Shown one piece after another: positions 39,308 to 48,778 of a stretch of 64,000 nucleotides of DNA (position 1 is the first letter of the stretch; every line of letters begins with the position of its first letter). Both the position numbers and the translations under genes were made by a program. The DNA comes from Pseudomonadota bacterium. GTDB taxonomy: Bacteria > Pseudomonadota > Gammaproteobacteria > Pseudomonadales > Pseudohongiellaceae. The DNA is taken from the NCBI GenBank assembly GCA_027621405.1, contig JAQCBT010000005.1, positions 1 to 64,000 on the forward strand. Reading direction: 5' to 3'. The notes under the pieces were generated by a model, which was not told the origin of the DNA, did not search any database, and worked only from the letters and a program-made list of their open reading frames with translations.

Positions 39308-40669
39308 ATGAAAAAACTTAACAAACTGTCACTGGCTTTTTTGATCGGTTTGATTGCGAGTCCAATCCTGCCGCTCCAGATTGTCTACGCTGGAGAAGAC
39401 CAGAGAGCACCACCAGAGGCGCGTACAGCAGGCACACTCAGTGAGCAGGTCATGCGCGTGCTGAGTGAGGTGCAGGAGTTGATGGCGCCGGAAGATGAGT
39501 CAGAAGAACCTGATTACGAAGCGGCCAAGATTGAATTGGACGAGCTGCGTGAGCGTCGCTGGGAGAGAATGAATGACTTCGAGAAGTCGAGCACGCTCAA
39601 TTTCTACACCAATTACTATCTCGTGAATGAGGACTTCGCTGGAGCCATCCGTACTTTCGAGGAAATCCTTTCCATCGAAGAGCTGCGAATGGATCAGCGA
39701 CTGCGTACTCTGCGATCACTGGGACAGTTGTATGCAGCAGAGGAAGATTGGCAACGTTCCCTGGACAATTTCCAGGAGTGGCGAAACCTGTCGGAGACTG
39801 AAGACACTATCGTCTACAAGAGCATGGCTTACGCCTATTACCAATTGGAGCAATTCGATCAGGCCCTGCCATTTTGGCTGGACTACATGAATCTGTCACT
39901 TGAGACAGGTGAAGAACTGGGCAGGGACGATTACCAGTTCCTCAATGGCGTCTATTTTGTACTTGAAGATTTCGAGAGTGCGCTTGAGTTGACCAAGACC
40001 ATGATCGTCAAGTTCAACAACAAGACCGACTGGCTTAACCTGAATGCAGTCTACGCCAGCCTCGATAACGAGTCCCGGCGAGTACAGTCGCTGAACCTCG
40101 CCTATATCGGTGGTCATGTAGATGATGAGAATCGCTACCTGAACCTGGGTCAATCTCTGGCAGGTATGGAGATTCCTCTCACCGGTGTGAAAATTCTCGA
40201 GGAAGGACTTCAGTCCGAGATTATCGAGCCGAATGAAGACAACCTCACTATCGCTGCACAGGCCTATCTACTTGGGTCAGCCTATCAGGACGCCCTGGGC
40301 CACGCGCTACGCGTTGCGGAGCTATCCGACAGCGGCGATGGCTGGGATACAGTGGGCTATATTCATTACGTATCCACCAATTATGAAGAGGCAGCCGAGG
40401 CATTTCGCAATGCCCTCGACAAGGGTAACCTGAGCAATCGTTCAGATACTCTGCTGTTCCTCGCTCGAGCACTGCTGGAACTGGATGACTTCGATGGCGC
40501 TCGCCAGGCTGCGACCCAGGCCGCAGATGCGGGTGATGAGCGGGGTCGCTCTTCAGCGCAGCAATACCTGACTCTGGTAAACAGCACGGAGCAGCGCTAT
40601 AACGTCATCGAGCAACGCAAGCAGGAAGCGATAGACTTCTATGAGCCCTATCCTTCGCTGATCGACTAG
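39308..40669 (+). CDS. TPR-repeat lipid-free periplasmic protein of the TonB operon
   Basis: 453 residues with a signal peptide (1-28, before GED) and at least six tetratricopeptide-like helical repeats (about 60-440), such as FAGAIRTFEEIL, WQRSLDNFQEW and YEEAAEAFRNALDKG. It is the last gene of the DUF3450-ExbB-ExbB-ExbD-TonB-TPR set. The repeats suggest a scaffold for the motor or receptors; no enzyme motif is seen. Confidence 0.85.
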   Translation: MKKLNKLSLAFLIGLIASPILPLQIVYAGEDQRAPPEARTAGTLSEQVMRVLSEVQELMAPEDESEEPDYEAAKIELDELRERRWERMNDFEKSSTLNFYTNYYLVNEDFAGAIRTFEEILSIEELRMDQRLRTLRSLGQLYAAEEDWQRSLDNFQEWRNLSETEDTIVYKSMAYAYYQLEQFDQALPFWLDYMNLSLETGEELGRDDYQFLNGVYFVLEDFESALELTKTMIVKFNNKTDWLNLNAVYASLDNESRRVQSLNLAYIGGHVDDENRYLNLGQSLAGMEIPLTGVKILEEGLQSEIIEPNEDNLTIAAQAYLLGSAYQDALGHALRVAELSDSGDGWDTVGYIHYVSTNYEEAAEAFRNALDKGNLSNRSDTLLFLARALLELDDFDGARQAATQAADAGDERGRSSAQQYLTLVNSTEQRYNVIEQRKQEAIDFYEPYPSLID

Positions 40670-40712
40670 CAAGACATACCGGGCGCCGTGCAGGGCTGTT
40701 GTCCCTGAAGCG

Positions 40713-40740
40713 CTTGAAATTCGGGGAGAAATCCCCATCT
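40713..40740 (+). promoter_or_regulatory. Sigma-32 heat-shock promoter of htpG
   Basis: CTTGAAA (40713-40719), 13-nt spacer, CCCCATCT (40733-40740), essentially the sigma-32 consensus. htpG, a classical heat-shock gene, begins 122 nt downstream. The start site, about 7 nt later, would lie in the left arm of the terminator at 40743-40776. Confidence 0.88.
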
Positions 40741-40742
40741 AG

Positions 40743-40776
40743 AAACCCGAGTACTGAAAAGTACTCGGGTTTTTTT
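40743..40776 (+). terminator. Terminator of the TonB operon
   Basis: Perfect 13-bp stem AAACCCGAGTACT / AGTACTCGGGTTT with a GAAA loop and a T7 tract. It sits directly after the heat-shock promoter. Confidence 0.92.
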
Positions 40777-40862
40777 ATGGGCACTCAACAAGCATGCCCG
40801 GGCCCGCTGGTCCTATGACCAGGGCTTGCAACGAACACCATTGAAACATCGAGGATTGGGGA

Positions 40863-42788
40863 ATGACCACCGATACACAAGCCGAAACCCTGGGGTTTCA
40901 GACGGAAGCAAAGCAACTGCTTCACCTGATGATCCACTCGCTGTACTCCAACAAGGAGATATTCCTGCGCGAGCTGATATCCAACGCATCCGACGCCGCC
41001 GATAAGCTGAGATTCGAAGCCCTTTCTAATGGCGATCTGCTGGCGGATGACGCTGAACTGCAGGTGCGGGTGGATTTCGATAGCGATAACAAGACGATAT
41101 CCATATCCGATAACGGCATAGGCATGACCCGGGAAGAGGTCATTTCGAACCTGGGCACGATTGCAAAATCGGGTACTGCCCAGTTCCTGGAATCCCTGAC
41201 CGGGGACCAGAAGAAAGACTCGCAGCTGATCGGCCAATTTGGGGTCGGATTCTATTCCGCATTTATTGTTGCCGATGAGGTTGAGGTGCTGACCCGCAAG
41301 GCGGGCACGGGACCGACCGAGGCGACTCTCTGGAAGTCAAAAGGTGAGTCTGAATACACAGTTGAAGCCGCAGAGAAAGCGGATCGGGGCACCACAGTAA
41401 CCCTGCACCTGAAGCAGGATGAAGCCGACTTTGCCGATGGTTTTCGCCTGCGCAGCATCGTCAAGCGCTATGCCGACCATCTCTCGATTCCGGTTCTGAT
41501 GGAGAAGCATGACTTCGGATCACCGAAGGATGGTGAAGGGGAGGATGAATCTGCCGAAGCAAAGGCACCAGAGTACGAGGCAGTCAATGCGGCAAAGGCA
41601 CTATGGACCCGCAGCCGCAGCGATGTCACCGATGATGAATACAAGGAATTCTACAAGCACATTAGCCATGACTTCGACGATCCAATGGACTGGAGTCATA
41701 ACAAGGTGGAGGGCAAACTGGAGTACACCAGCCTGTTGTATATCCCGGGCAGGGCACCCTTCGACCTGTGGAATCGCGATGCGGCCAGAGGGCTGAAGCT
41801 TTACGTGCAGCGCGTGTTCATCATGGATGACGCCGAGCAATTCCTGCCACTCTATCTTCGCTTCATGAAGGGTGTAGTGGACTCCAATGATATCTCCCTG
41901 AATGTGTCTCGTGAGATCTTGCAGAAAGATCCTGCGGTCGACTCTATGCGTAGCGCCCTGACCAAGCGCGCACTGGATATGCTTGCCAAGCTGCGGAAGA
42001 AAGACAAGGAGAAGTACCAGGAGTTCTGGAACCAGTTTGGACAGGTATTGAAGGAAGGACCGGCAGAAGACTACGCCAACAGGGAAAAGATCGCTCAGCT
42101 GTTGCAATTCGCGACTACGAAATCAGAAGTCGATGCCCAGGACCAGGGGCTGGATGACTACATCGCTCGTATGCAGCCCGAGCAGGAAAAAATTTACTAT
42201 CTCGTAGCGGAGTCCTTGAAGGCAGCGCGCAACAATCCGCATCTGGAGATCTTCAAGAAGAAGGGCATCGAAGTCATTCTGATGGTGGATCGGATCGATG
42301 AGTGGCTCATGGGCCATCTTAATGAATACGAGGGTAAACAGTTTCAGGATATTTCCCGTGGAGAACTCGATCTTGGCAAGCTGGAAGACCAGGACGAGAA
42401 GAAGCAGCAGGAAGAATCCGAGAAGGCCCTTGAAGGCCTGGCCGAGCGCATCAAGAAGACTCTGGGCGAGCGGGTGAATGAGGTTCGCATAACCCACCGT
42501 CTTACTGATTCACCTGCCTGTCTTGCCATCGATGAACATGCCATGGGAGCGCAGATGCGCAAGATCATGCAGGCGTCAGGCCAGGCAGTACCCGAGGTGA
42601 AGCCGCATTTCGAGATCAACCCCTTGCATCCGCTCATCGAGCGCATGGACAAGGAGCAGAACGAAGAGATGTTCGAAGACCTGGTGGAAATACTGTTCGG
42701 CCAGGCGAGCCTCGCCGACAGTGGCCAGCTGGACGATCCCGGTGGATTCTCCGCCCGCCTGAACAAGGTTTTATTGCAGGTAGGATAG
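40863..42788 (+). CDS. htpG: Molecular chaperone HtpG (Hsp90)
   Basis: 641 residues. GHKL ATPase motifs: [29 protein letters not shown] and [11 protein letters not shown]. The middle domain has the catalytic-loop [13 protein letters not shown], and the C-terminal dimerisation domain closes the chain. It assists client folding under stress. The start ATG follows TTGGGGA. The consensus sigma-32 promoter supports heat-shock control. Confidence 0.97.
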   Translation: MTTDTQAETLGFQTEAKQLLHLMIHSLYSNKEIFLRELISNASDAADKLRFEALSNGDLLADDAELQVRVDFDSDNKTISISDNGIGMTREEVISNLGTIAKSGTAQFLESLTGDQKKDSQLIGQFGVGFYSAFIVADEVEVLTRKAGTGPTEATLWKSKGESEYTVEAAEKADRGTTVTLHLKQDEADFADGFRLRSIVKRYADHLSIPVLMEKHDFGSPKDGEGEDESAEAKAPEYEAVNAAKALWTRSRSDVTDDEYKEFYKHISHDFDDPMDWSHNKVEGKLEYTSLLYIPGRAPFDLWNRDAARGLKLYVQRVFIMDDAEQFLPLYLRFMKGVVDSNDISLNVSREILQKDPAVDSMRSALTKRALDMLAKLRKKDKEKYQEFWNQFGQVLKEGPAEDYANREKIAQLLQFATTKSEVDAQDQGLDDYIARMQPEQEKIYYLVAESLKAARNNPHLEIFKKKGIEVILMVDRIDEWLMGHLNEYEGKQFQDISRGELDLGKLEDQDEKKQQEESEKALEGLAERIKKTLGERVNEVRITHRLTDSPACLAIDEHAMGAQMRKIMQASGQAVPEVKPHFEINPLHPLIERMDKEQNEEMFEDLVEILFGQASLADSGQLDDPGGFSARLNKVLLQVG

Positions 42789-42855
42789 GGCAGTCTGAAA
42801 TACTCGTTTAAGTATGTAGCTGGCGGCAGTGAATGCTAGTTATAAGCAGCACCAG

Positions 42856-42885
42856 AAAGCCCGGAAATGCCGGGCTTTTCTTTTT
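42856..42885 (+). terminator. Terminator of htpG
   Basis: AAAGCCCGG-AAATG-CCGGGCTTT stem followed by TCTTTTT, 68 nt after the htpG stop. Confidence 0.85.
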
Positions 42886-42895
42886 GTCCTTGACA

Positions 42896-42942
42896 GAAAA
42901 TAGGGACAGATTTTTTTAAAAAATAAATCTGTCCCTATTTTC
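42896..42942. repeat. REP-like 18-bp inverted repeat
   Basis: Two perfectly complementary 18-nt arms containing the core ATAGGGACAGATTT and its mirror, around an 11-nt AT loop. There is no T-tract on either side, so it is not a plain terminator. The core matches, by my recollection, a dispersed gammaproteobacterial repeat next to RAYT (REP-associated tyrosine transposase) genes. It lies between the convergent htpG and argS genes. Confidence 0.7.
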
Positions 42943-42955
42943 TTGCTGGGCTTTC

Positions 42956-44692
42956 TTACATCTGTTCCAGGGTTTCGATACCTAATAGACCCAGGCCAGT
43001 ATGCAGGGTTTCGGCGGTCAAGTTGCACAGCGCCAATCGAGAATTCATGGTCTCTTCATCTGCCTTGAGAATCGGGCAGGCCTCGTAGAAGCGCATGAAC
43101 AGGCCAGACAGTTCATAGAGATAATTGCACAGCTGGTTTGGATAACAGTCACGGGCAACTGCTTCCAGTACTTCCGGCAATTGCAGGGTCTTGAGCATGA
43201 GCGCACGCTCTTCTTCGGCGCCGATCTGTACGATGTGATTAATTGTCGCATTGTCCGGTGCCTTGCGGAGTATGCTGCGTATGCGGGCGTAGGCGTAGAG
43301 GAGATAGGGCGCCGTGTTGCCTTCGAAAGACAGCATCGTCGACCAGTCAAATACATAGTCGCTGGTGCGGTTCTTGGAGAGGTCTGCATATTTGACCGCC
43401 GCAATACCGACTCGTTGTGCAACTAACTGGCGTTCTTCCTCGCTGAGTGCCGGATTCTTCTCCGATACGATGGCGTGCGCCCGGCGTACACCTTCATCCA
43501 GCAGGTCAATGAGCTTGACGATGTCTCCCGAGCGAGTCTTGAACGGTCGACCATCTTTTCCCATCATCGTGCCATAAGCGATGTGTTCGAGCGAAATACC
43601 GTTGTCAGCAAAACCGGCGGCACGAGCAACTGCAAACACCTGCTGGAAGTGCAAGGACTGTCTTGCGTCAACCACATAGAGAGATCTATCAACCTTGTCT
43701 TTTACTCGCAGACGGACTGCCGCCAGATCGGTTGTTGAGTAGAGAAACCCGCCATCGGATTTTTCTACTATTAAAGGCAGCGGGTCACCTTCTTTGCCTT
43801 TGAATTCATCCAGGAAAACACACCTGGCACCTTCGGACTCGGTGAGCAGGTTCTTCGCCTCCAGTTCCGCGATTACCCTGGGCAGGTCGTCGTTGTACCG
43901 GCTTTCGGCATCGAGGTCATCTCTGCTCAAGGATACCCCCAGCTTGTCATACAGGGCTTCGCAATGCTTGAGAGATTCATCGATGAAACGCTCCCAGGCG
44001 GCCAAAAATTCCGGGTCTCCACTCTGCAGCTTGACTACGCACTTGCGTGCCGTATCGGCAAAAGCCGGATCGCTATCGAATCGGTCTTTCGCCGCACGAT
44101 AAAAATCTTCCAGGTCGGAGAGGCCTGCGTTTAATGCGGATTCGTCAGCCGACAGCTCCTGCATATAGGCGATCAGCATGCCGAACTGCGTTCCCCAGTC
44201 GCCGACGTGATTCTGTCGCACAACCTGGTGGCCGAGTCTCTCGAGAATACGTACAAGGCTATCACCGATGATGGTGCCCCGCAGGTGCCCTACGTGCATC
44301 TCTTTGGCAAGGTTTGGAGAAGAATAGTCCACGACGATCTTCTCGGGGGACATCGTCTTTGCAACCAGTAACTCGGGATCACTGATGGCGGCGTTGGCGG
44401 CATCCAGCAGGGCAGACGGGGAGAGGTGGATATTGATGAATCCCGGACCGGCAATTTCTATCTTGTCGATGAGCGCATCCCCCTCACAATCGATATGCTC
44501 AATGACACGACCTGCCAACTCCCTCGGATTGGCTTTTTGTTGCTTGGCAATGGCCATCACGCCATTGGCCTGGTAGTCACCGAATTCAGGCTTGGACGCG
44601 GTGATGACATTGGCATTGCTGTCTTCGAGGCCCGTGGCCTGGTTAATCGCCGCGGCGACAACATTGCTGAGGTGCTGTTTGATGGAACTCAT
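42956..44692 (-). CDS. argS: Arginine-tRNA ligase
   Basis: 578 residues from the ATG at 44692 (E. coli 577). An in-frame upstream ATG would add 22 residues (to 44758), but the family starts at this segment. The HIGH-type motif is SSPNLAKEMHVGHLRGT; the usual KMSK is replaced by GKDGRPFKTRSGD, as in bacterial ArgRS. The conserved DALR anticodon-binding domain is at the C-terminus. It is convergent with htpG and divergent from rluC. Confidence 0.96.
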   Translation of the reverse strand: MSSIKQHLSNVVAAAINQATGLEDSNANVITASKPEFGDYQANGVMAIAKQQKANPRELAGRVIEHIDCEGDALIDKIEIAGPGFINIHLSPSALLDAANAAISDPELLVAKTMSPEKIVVDYSSPNLAKEMHVGHLRGTIIGDSLVRILERLGHQVVRQNHVGDWGTQFGMLIAYMQELSADESALNAGLSDLEDFYRAAKDRFDSDPAFADTARKCVVKLQSGDPEFLAAWERFIDESLKHCEALYDKLGVSLSRDDLDAESRYNDDLPRVIAELEAKNLLTESEGARCVFLDEFKGKEGDPLPLIVEKSDGGFLYSTTDLAAVRLRVKDKVDRSLYVVDARQSLHFQQVFAVARAAGFADNGISLEHIAYGTMMGKDGRPFKTRSGDIVKLIDLLDEGVRRAHAIVSEKNPALSEEERQLVAQRVGIAAVKYADLSKNRTSDYVFDWSTMLSFEGNTAPYLLYAYARIRSILRKAPDNATINHIVQIGAEEERALMLKTLQLPEVLEAVARDCYPNQLCNYLYELSGLFMRFYEACPILKADEETMNSRLALCNLTAETLHTGLGLLGIETLEQM

Positions 44693-44851
44693 TCTGGGTG
44701 CTTTGTCCGGTCGATTAGGTGAGGCTGGCGCCTGAAAAAGGATGGGATTGTACACCATTCGAAGGCCCCGTATTGAGGTAGAATAGCGCCGCCGGCCTCG
44801 CCCCGGGGGCAGGCCAGAGAATCTATTAATAAGCCACAGCAGTCAGACCCC

Positions 44852-45802
44852 TTGAGTACTCAACACCAGGTTCAACTCATTCGTATCGAAGCCGCCCAGA
44901 AGGGGCAACGGGTCGACAACTTCCTCATGCGAGTCCTGAAAGGCGTGCCAAGATCCCACGTATACCGGGTTATTCGCCGGGGCGAGGTGCGGGTGAACAA
45001 GAAGCGCTGCAAGCCGGAGACCCGGCTGGAGATTGGCGACCTGGTGCGGGTACCGCCCTTTATTGGTAGCGACCAGACACAGATTCCCAGACCCAGTCCC
45101 GGTCTGGCGCAACTGCTGAGGGACAGTGTGCTGTTCGAGGATGAGCAGTTACTCATCATCAATAAACCGGCGGGGATTGCCGTACACGGCGGTTCCGGGA
45201 TTCGTCTGGGCCTGATTGAGGCTGTGCGCCAGGTCTCCGATGAGTGGGCCAGGGCAGAGCTGGCACATCGCCTGGACAGGGATACTTCTGGCTGTATCGT
45301 ACTCTGCAAAAATATGAGTTATTTAAAGGAAATACAGCAGCAACTTAAGGCGAAAACTGTGCACAAGCACTACCTCGCCCTGGTGCATGGACACTGGCCA
45401 AAACACCTGCGGGAAATCGATGCACCCCTGCAGAAAAACACCCTCAGCTCAGGCGAGCGCATGGTCAGGGTAGACCCTGCCGGCAAGGCTTCCCGCACCA
45501 GCTTCAGGGTGCTGGAGCATCTGCCAGGCGTGAGCCTGGTTGAGGCAATGCCCGCAACCGGCCGCACCCACCAGATTCGAGTGCATTGTGAGTATGCCGG
45601 GCACCCCATAGTCGGCGATCCGAAATACGGTGACGATCGCAGCAAGTCAGGCCTGGGCAGCTATCCTGGGGTTAATAAGCTGTGCCTGCATGCCTGGAAA
45701 ATCAGTTTTTCACGGCAGGGCGGCGGTGGTCTCGTGCATGCACAGGCCGATCCACCGGAGAACCTGCAAAACCTGCTGTTGCAATTGCGAAAAAACGATT
45801 AA
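44852..45802 (+). CDS. rluC: 23S rRNA pseudouridine(955/2504/2580) synthase
   Basis: 316 residues, TTG start. The N-terminal S4 RNA-binding domain (about 10-70) is followed by the pseudouridine synthase domain with catalytic Asp D142 in HRLDRDTSG. The length and LRNxLxR-like features fit RluC. It modifies U955, U2504 and U2580 of 23S rRNA. It lies upstream of the yceD-rpmF-plsX-fab cluster, as in E. coli. Confidence 0.93.
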   Translation: MSTQHQVQLIRIEAAQKGQRVDNFLMRVLKGVPRSHVYRVIRRGEVRVNKKRCKPETRLEIGDLVRVPPFIGSDQTQIPRPSPGLAQLLRDSVLFEDEQLLIINKPAGIAVHGGSGIRLGLIEAVRQVSDEWARAELAHRLDRDTSGCIVLCKNMSYLKEIQQQLKAKTVHKHYLALVHGHWPKHLREIDAPLQKNTLSSGERMVRVDPAGKASRTSFRVLEHLPGVSLVEAMPATGRTHQIRVHCEYAGHPIVGDPKYGDDRSKSGLGSYPGVNKLCLHAWKISFSRQGGGGLVHAQADPPENLQNLLLQLRKND

Positions 45803-45854
45803 AAAACAGCAGCCTATGTGGACGGAAATAATCCTTTTCCGGGGTATTTTGGCT

Positions 45855-45883
45855 TTGACAGGAACGGCTCAGGGCCCTAGAAT
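45855..45883 (+). promoter_or_regulatory. Sigma-70 promoter of yceD-rpmF-plsX
   Basis: TTGACA (45855-45860), 17-nt spacer, TAGAAT (45878-45883). The expected start lies 2-4 nt before the yceD ATG, so the yceD mRNA would be almost leaderless. Confidence 0.8.
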
Positions 45884-45892
45884 TGCGCGCCT

Positions 45893-46432
45893 ATGTCCGG
45901 GGGCCAGATACCAGCCTATGTAGATGCCAGAAAGGCATTTGTGCAGGAAACCGAGCTTCAGGGCGCAGTAGACCTTGAGCGATTACCCAGATTTGCCGCA
46001 ACTCTGGCCAGCGACGAAGCAGATGTCGCGGTCAGTCTCCGCTTTGCCAAGGCAGATAACGGACAACGGACCATAAGCGGCCACTTGCGGGTCGCCACGG
46101 AAGTGAGCTGTCAGCGCTGCCTGGAGCCGATGCCGGTGGCATGGGAAGATGATATCGCCCTGGTGCTGCTTGAAGATGAGTCCCTGGCAACCCGCCTGGA
46201 GCCTGAATGGGATCCCTGGGTGTGGACGGAGCCGAAGCTCATGCTGGCAGAACTGGTAGAAGAGCAGTTATTGCTTTCAATGCCAGTGGTCAGCTATCAC
46301 ACTGACCAGGAATGTGCCGATAAGCTGGGTTACGTTCCCGCCGCCGATACCGGCAGCGAAGCGCCAAAAGCGCAGAAAGAGAGCCCGTTCGCGGTGCTGA
46401 AAGCACTAAAGAAGAACGACTCAAACGATTGA
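45893..46432 (+). CDS. yceD: 23S rRNA accumulation protein YceD (DUF177)
   Basis: 179 residues. The DUF177 signature with VSCQRCLEPM is present and the C-terminus ends SPFAVLKALKK, as in E. coli YceD. The N-terminal GGQIPAYVDARKAF aligns with the family start, supporting this ATG. It precedes rpmF, the conserved position. It is believed to aid 23S rRNA accumulation. Confidence 0.93.
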   Translation: MSGGQIPAYVDARKAFVQETELQGAVDLERLPRFAATLASDEADVAVSLRFAKADNGQRTISGHLRVATEVSCQRCLEPMPVAWEDDIALVLLEDESLATRLEPEWDPWVWTEPKLMLAELVEEQLLLSMPVVSYHTDQECADKLGYVPAADTGSEAPKAQKESPFAVLKALKKNDSND

Positions 46433-46472
46433 TTTTATTTAATACTTATTAGATTTACCCCGGAGAAATCCC

Positions 46473-46652
46473 ATGGCTGTGCAAAAAAGCAAAGTGACGC
46501 GATCCAAGCGAAACATGCGTCGTGCCCACGACTCGCTGTCGGGTCCAACCTTGTCTACCGACAAGACCACTGGCGAAGTGCATCGTCGTCATCACGTAAC
46601 CGCTGATGGCTTCTACAAAGGCAAGAAAGTACTCGATCGCGGCGACGACTAA
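46473..46652 (+). CDS. rpmF: 50S ribosomal protein L32
   Basis: 59 residues beginning [20 protein letters not shown], which is L32 by identity. Basic residues dominate. The ATG follows CGGAG with proper spacing. It lies 40 nt after yceD, and the TAA is followed immediately by the plsX start. Confidence 0.97.
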   Translation: MAVQKSKVTRSKRNMRRAHDSLSGPTLSTDKTTGEVHRRHHVTADGFYKGKKVLDRGDD

Positions 46653-47675
46653 TTGGCTGCCCTCAAGCGCATAGCTATTGATGCTATGGGCGGCGAAGGC
46701 GGGGTTGAAACCACCGTCCCTGCATCTCTGCAGGCGCTTCAGCAAAACCCGGATTTACACCTTATTCTGGTAGGGGACGAGCAGCGGCTCCAACCCTGCC
46801 TGCACTCGGCTGCCGTCGAGCTACGCTCGCGGTTCAGCGTTGTGCACAGTGCCAAAACCATTACCGACCTCGATAATCCAAGGGACGTGCTGCGTAGCAG
46901 TCGCGATTCATCCCTGTTCCTGGCAACCGAGCTGGTGCAGAAGGGAGAGGTAGAGGCGATGGTGAGTGCCGGAAACACAGGTGCCATGTTGATGGCGGGT
47001 CGCCACTTACTCAAGACCATTCCGGGTATCCAGAAGCCGGCCATCGTGGCCACAATTCCCGGGGCGCGGCAGCAGAGCTACCTGCTGGACGTGGGTGCCA
47101 ATCTCCAGTGCGATGCCCAGCAATTGTTTGAATTTGCGGTGATGGGCTCGGTGCTGGCGGAAAGCCTGGCCGGGCACAGTTGTACCGTGGGGCTGCTGAA
47201 TATCGGCGAGGAACAGTACAAGGGCACAGAAGAAGTGCGGGCCGCGGCCGATATGCTTGAGGCCTGCGAGGAACTGCATTACATCGGTTTCGTCGAAGCG
47301 AACGCCCTGTTCGAAGGGTTGGCTGATGTGGTGGTGTGCGATGGCTTCGTGGGCAATGTCACTATCAAGTCCAGCGCCGGGGTAGCTAACGTGATTAAGA
47401 ACCTGCTCGCGGCCCAGGTAGAGGAGAGTCTGTTGACCCGCTTATCGGGGCTTTCTTCCACATCGATCCTGTCGCGCCTGACGGAACAGATCAACCCCCA
47501 GCGCTTTAACGGAGCCAGTCTTCTGGGATTGCAGGGATCCATGGTAAAAAGCCATGGCAATGCCACCACAGAGGGCTTCTTTTACGCCATTCAGCAGGCG
47601 GTGCGTGAAGTGGAGCATGCAGTGCCTCAATTGATCGCAGAACGGGTTGCGGCGATCATGGCGGCGAATAACTAA
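46653..47675 (+). CDS. plsX: Phosphate acyltransferase PlsX
   Basis: 340 residues, TTG start immediately after the rpmF TAA. Motifs: RIAIDAMGGEGG, SAGNTGAMLM and CDGFVGNV. It makes acyl-phosphate from acyl-ACP for phospholipid synthesis and is coupled to rpmF by position. fabD follows after 128 nt. Confidence 0.94.
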   Translation: MAALKRIAIDAMGGEGGVETTVPASLQALQQNPDLHLILVGDEQRLQPCLHSAAVELRSRFSVVHSAKTITDLDNPRDVLRSSRDSSLFLATELVQKGEVEAMVSAGNTGAMLMAGRHLLKTIPGIQKPAIVATIPGARQQSYLLDVGANLQCDAQQLFEFAVMGSVLAESLAGHSCTVGLLNIGEEQYKGTEEVRAAADMLEACEELHYIGFVEANALFEGLADVVVCDGFVGNVTIKSSAGVANVIKNLLAAQVEESLLTRLSGLSSTSILSRLTEQINPQRFNGASLLGLQGSMVKSHGNATTEGFFYAIQQAVREVEHAVPQLIAERVAAIMAANN

Positions 47676-47803
47676 CAAGCGCACTGGCTTGCGCGATCTC
47701 ATTGCAGGGAACATCCACATTGTCAGCGTCAGGCGGACAGGGTAGGACAGGACAAAAAGCAAGCCAGTTAAGCGCTGAGAGAACAGAGAGAGAAACTCAG
47801 GTC

Positions 47804-48742
47804 ATGCAAAAATTTGGTTTCGTGTTCCCCGGGCAGGGTTCACAAAAACTCGGCATGTTGTCAGAGCTGGCAGCCTCCCATGCCATAGTAGAGAAAACCT
47901 TCCAGGAAGCATCCGATGCGTTGGGAATGGATCTGTGGGAAGTCACCCAACATGACGTTGGCAATACCCTGGACCAGACCGCTGTAACCCAGCCGGTGCT
48001 GCTTACCGCATCCACCGCTATCACCAGGGTTTGGCAGGAACTCGGGGGCAGCGCACCGGCGATCGTCGCCGGGCACAGCCTCGGGGAGTACTCGGCCCTG
48101 GTGTGTGCCGGTGCCATGGATTTCAGCGACGCAGTCAAGGCAGTCAACCAGCGTGGCAATTTCATGCAGGCGGCTGTGCAGGAAGGGGCAGGCAAGATGG
48201 CAGCCATCGTGGGACTGGAGAATTACCAGATCGATGAGATTTGTGATGAAGCCGAGTCTGTGGGAATCGTCTCTGCCGCCAACATCAATTCCCCAGGACA
48301 GGTCGTGATCGCTGGCGAGGCGAAGGCTGTGGATCGCGCTATCGAGCTCTGCAAGGAGGCCGGTGCCAAGCGCGCCTTGCCCTTGAATGTCAGTGTGCCA
48401 TCCCACTGTGCCCTGATGCGCCCCGCTGCAGACCGATTGCTTGAAGTACTGGACGGTATGACTATCAATAAGCCCGCTATTCCGGTAGTGCAAAATGTTA
48501 ACGCCGAAATCACTTCCGACCCGGAACAAATAAAGAAAAACCTGATCAAACAGCTCTATGCACCCGTGCTCTGGGTAGATTGCGTCAAGGTGATCCATAA
48601 GTCCGGCGTCAATCGGCTGGTTGAATGCGGTCCAGGCAAGGTGCTGTGCGGGCTCATAAAACGCATCGAACCCGAGATCGTGTGCTTCGGATCGGAAGAC
48701 CCCGCCAGCCTCGAAAGCGCAAGCGCGGAAATGCATAACTAG
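47804..48742 (+). CDS. fabD: Malonyl-CoA:ACP transacylase
   Basis: 312 residues from the ATG at 47804; the longer open frame upstream reads non-conserved sequence. Family start FVFPGQGSQKLGML. The catalytic Ser is S92 in AGHSLGEYSAL, and the partner His is in VPSHCALM. It loads malonyl groups onto ACP. Confidence 0.96.
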   Translation: MQKFGFVFPGQGSQKLGMLSELAASHAIVEKTFQEASDALGMDLWEVTQHDVGNTLDQTAVTQPVLLTASTAITRVWQELGGSAPAIVAGHSLGEYSALVCAGAMDFSDAVKAVNQRGNFMQAAVQEGAGKMAAIVGLENYQIDEICDEAESVGIVSAANINSPGQVVIAGEAKAVDRAIELCKEAGAKRALPLNVSVPSHCALMRPAADRLLEVLDGMTINKPAIPVVQNVNAEITSDPEQIKKNLIKQLYAPVLWVDCVKVIHKSGVNRLVECGPGKVLCGLIKRIEPEIVCFGSEDPASLESASAEMHN

Positions 48743-48778
48743 GCGTCAACGGCGCTGGAACTTTACAAGGAATAAATA

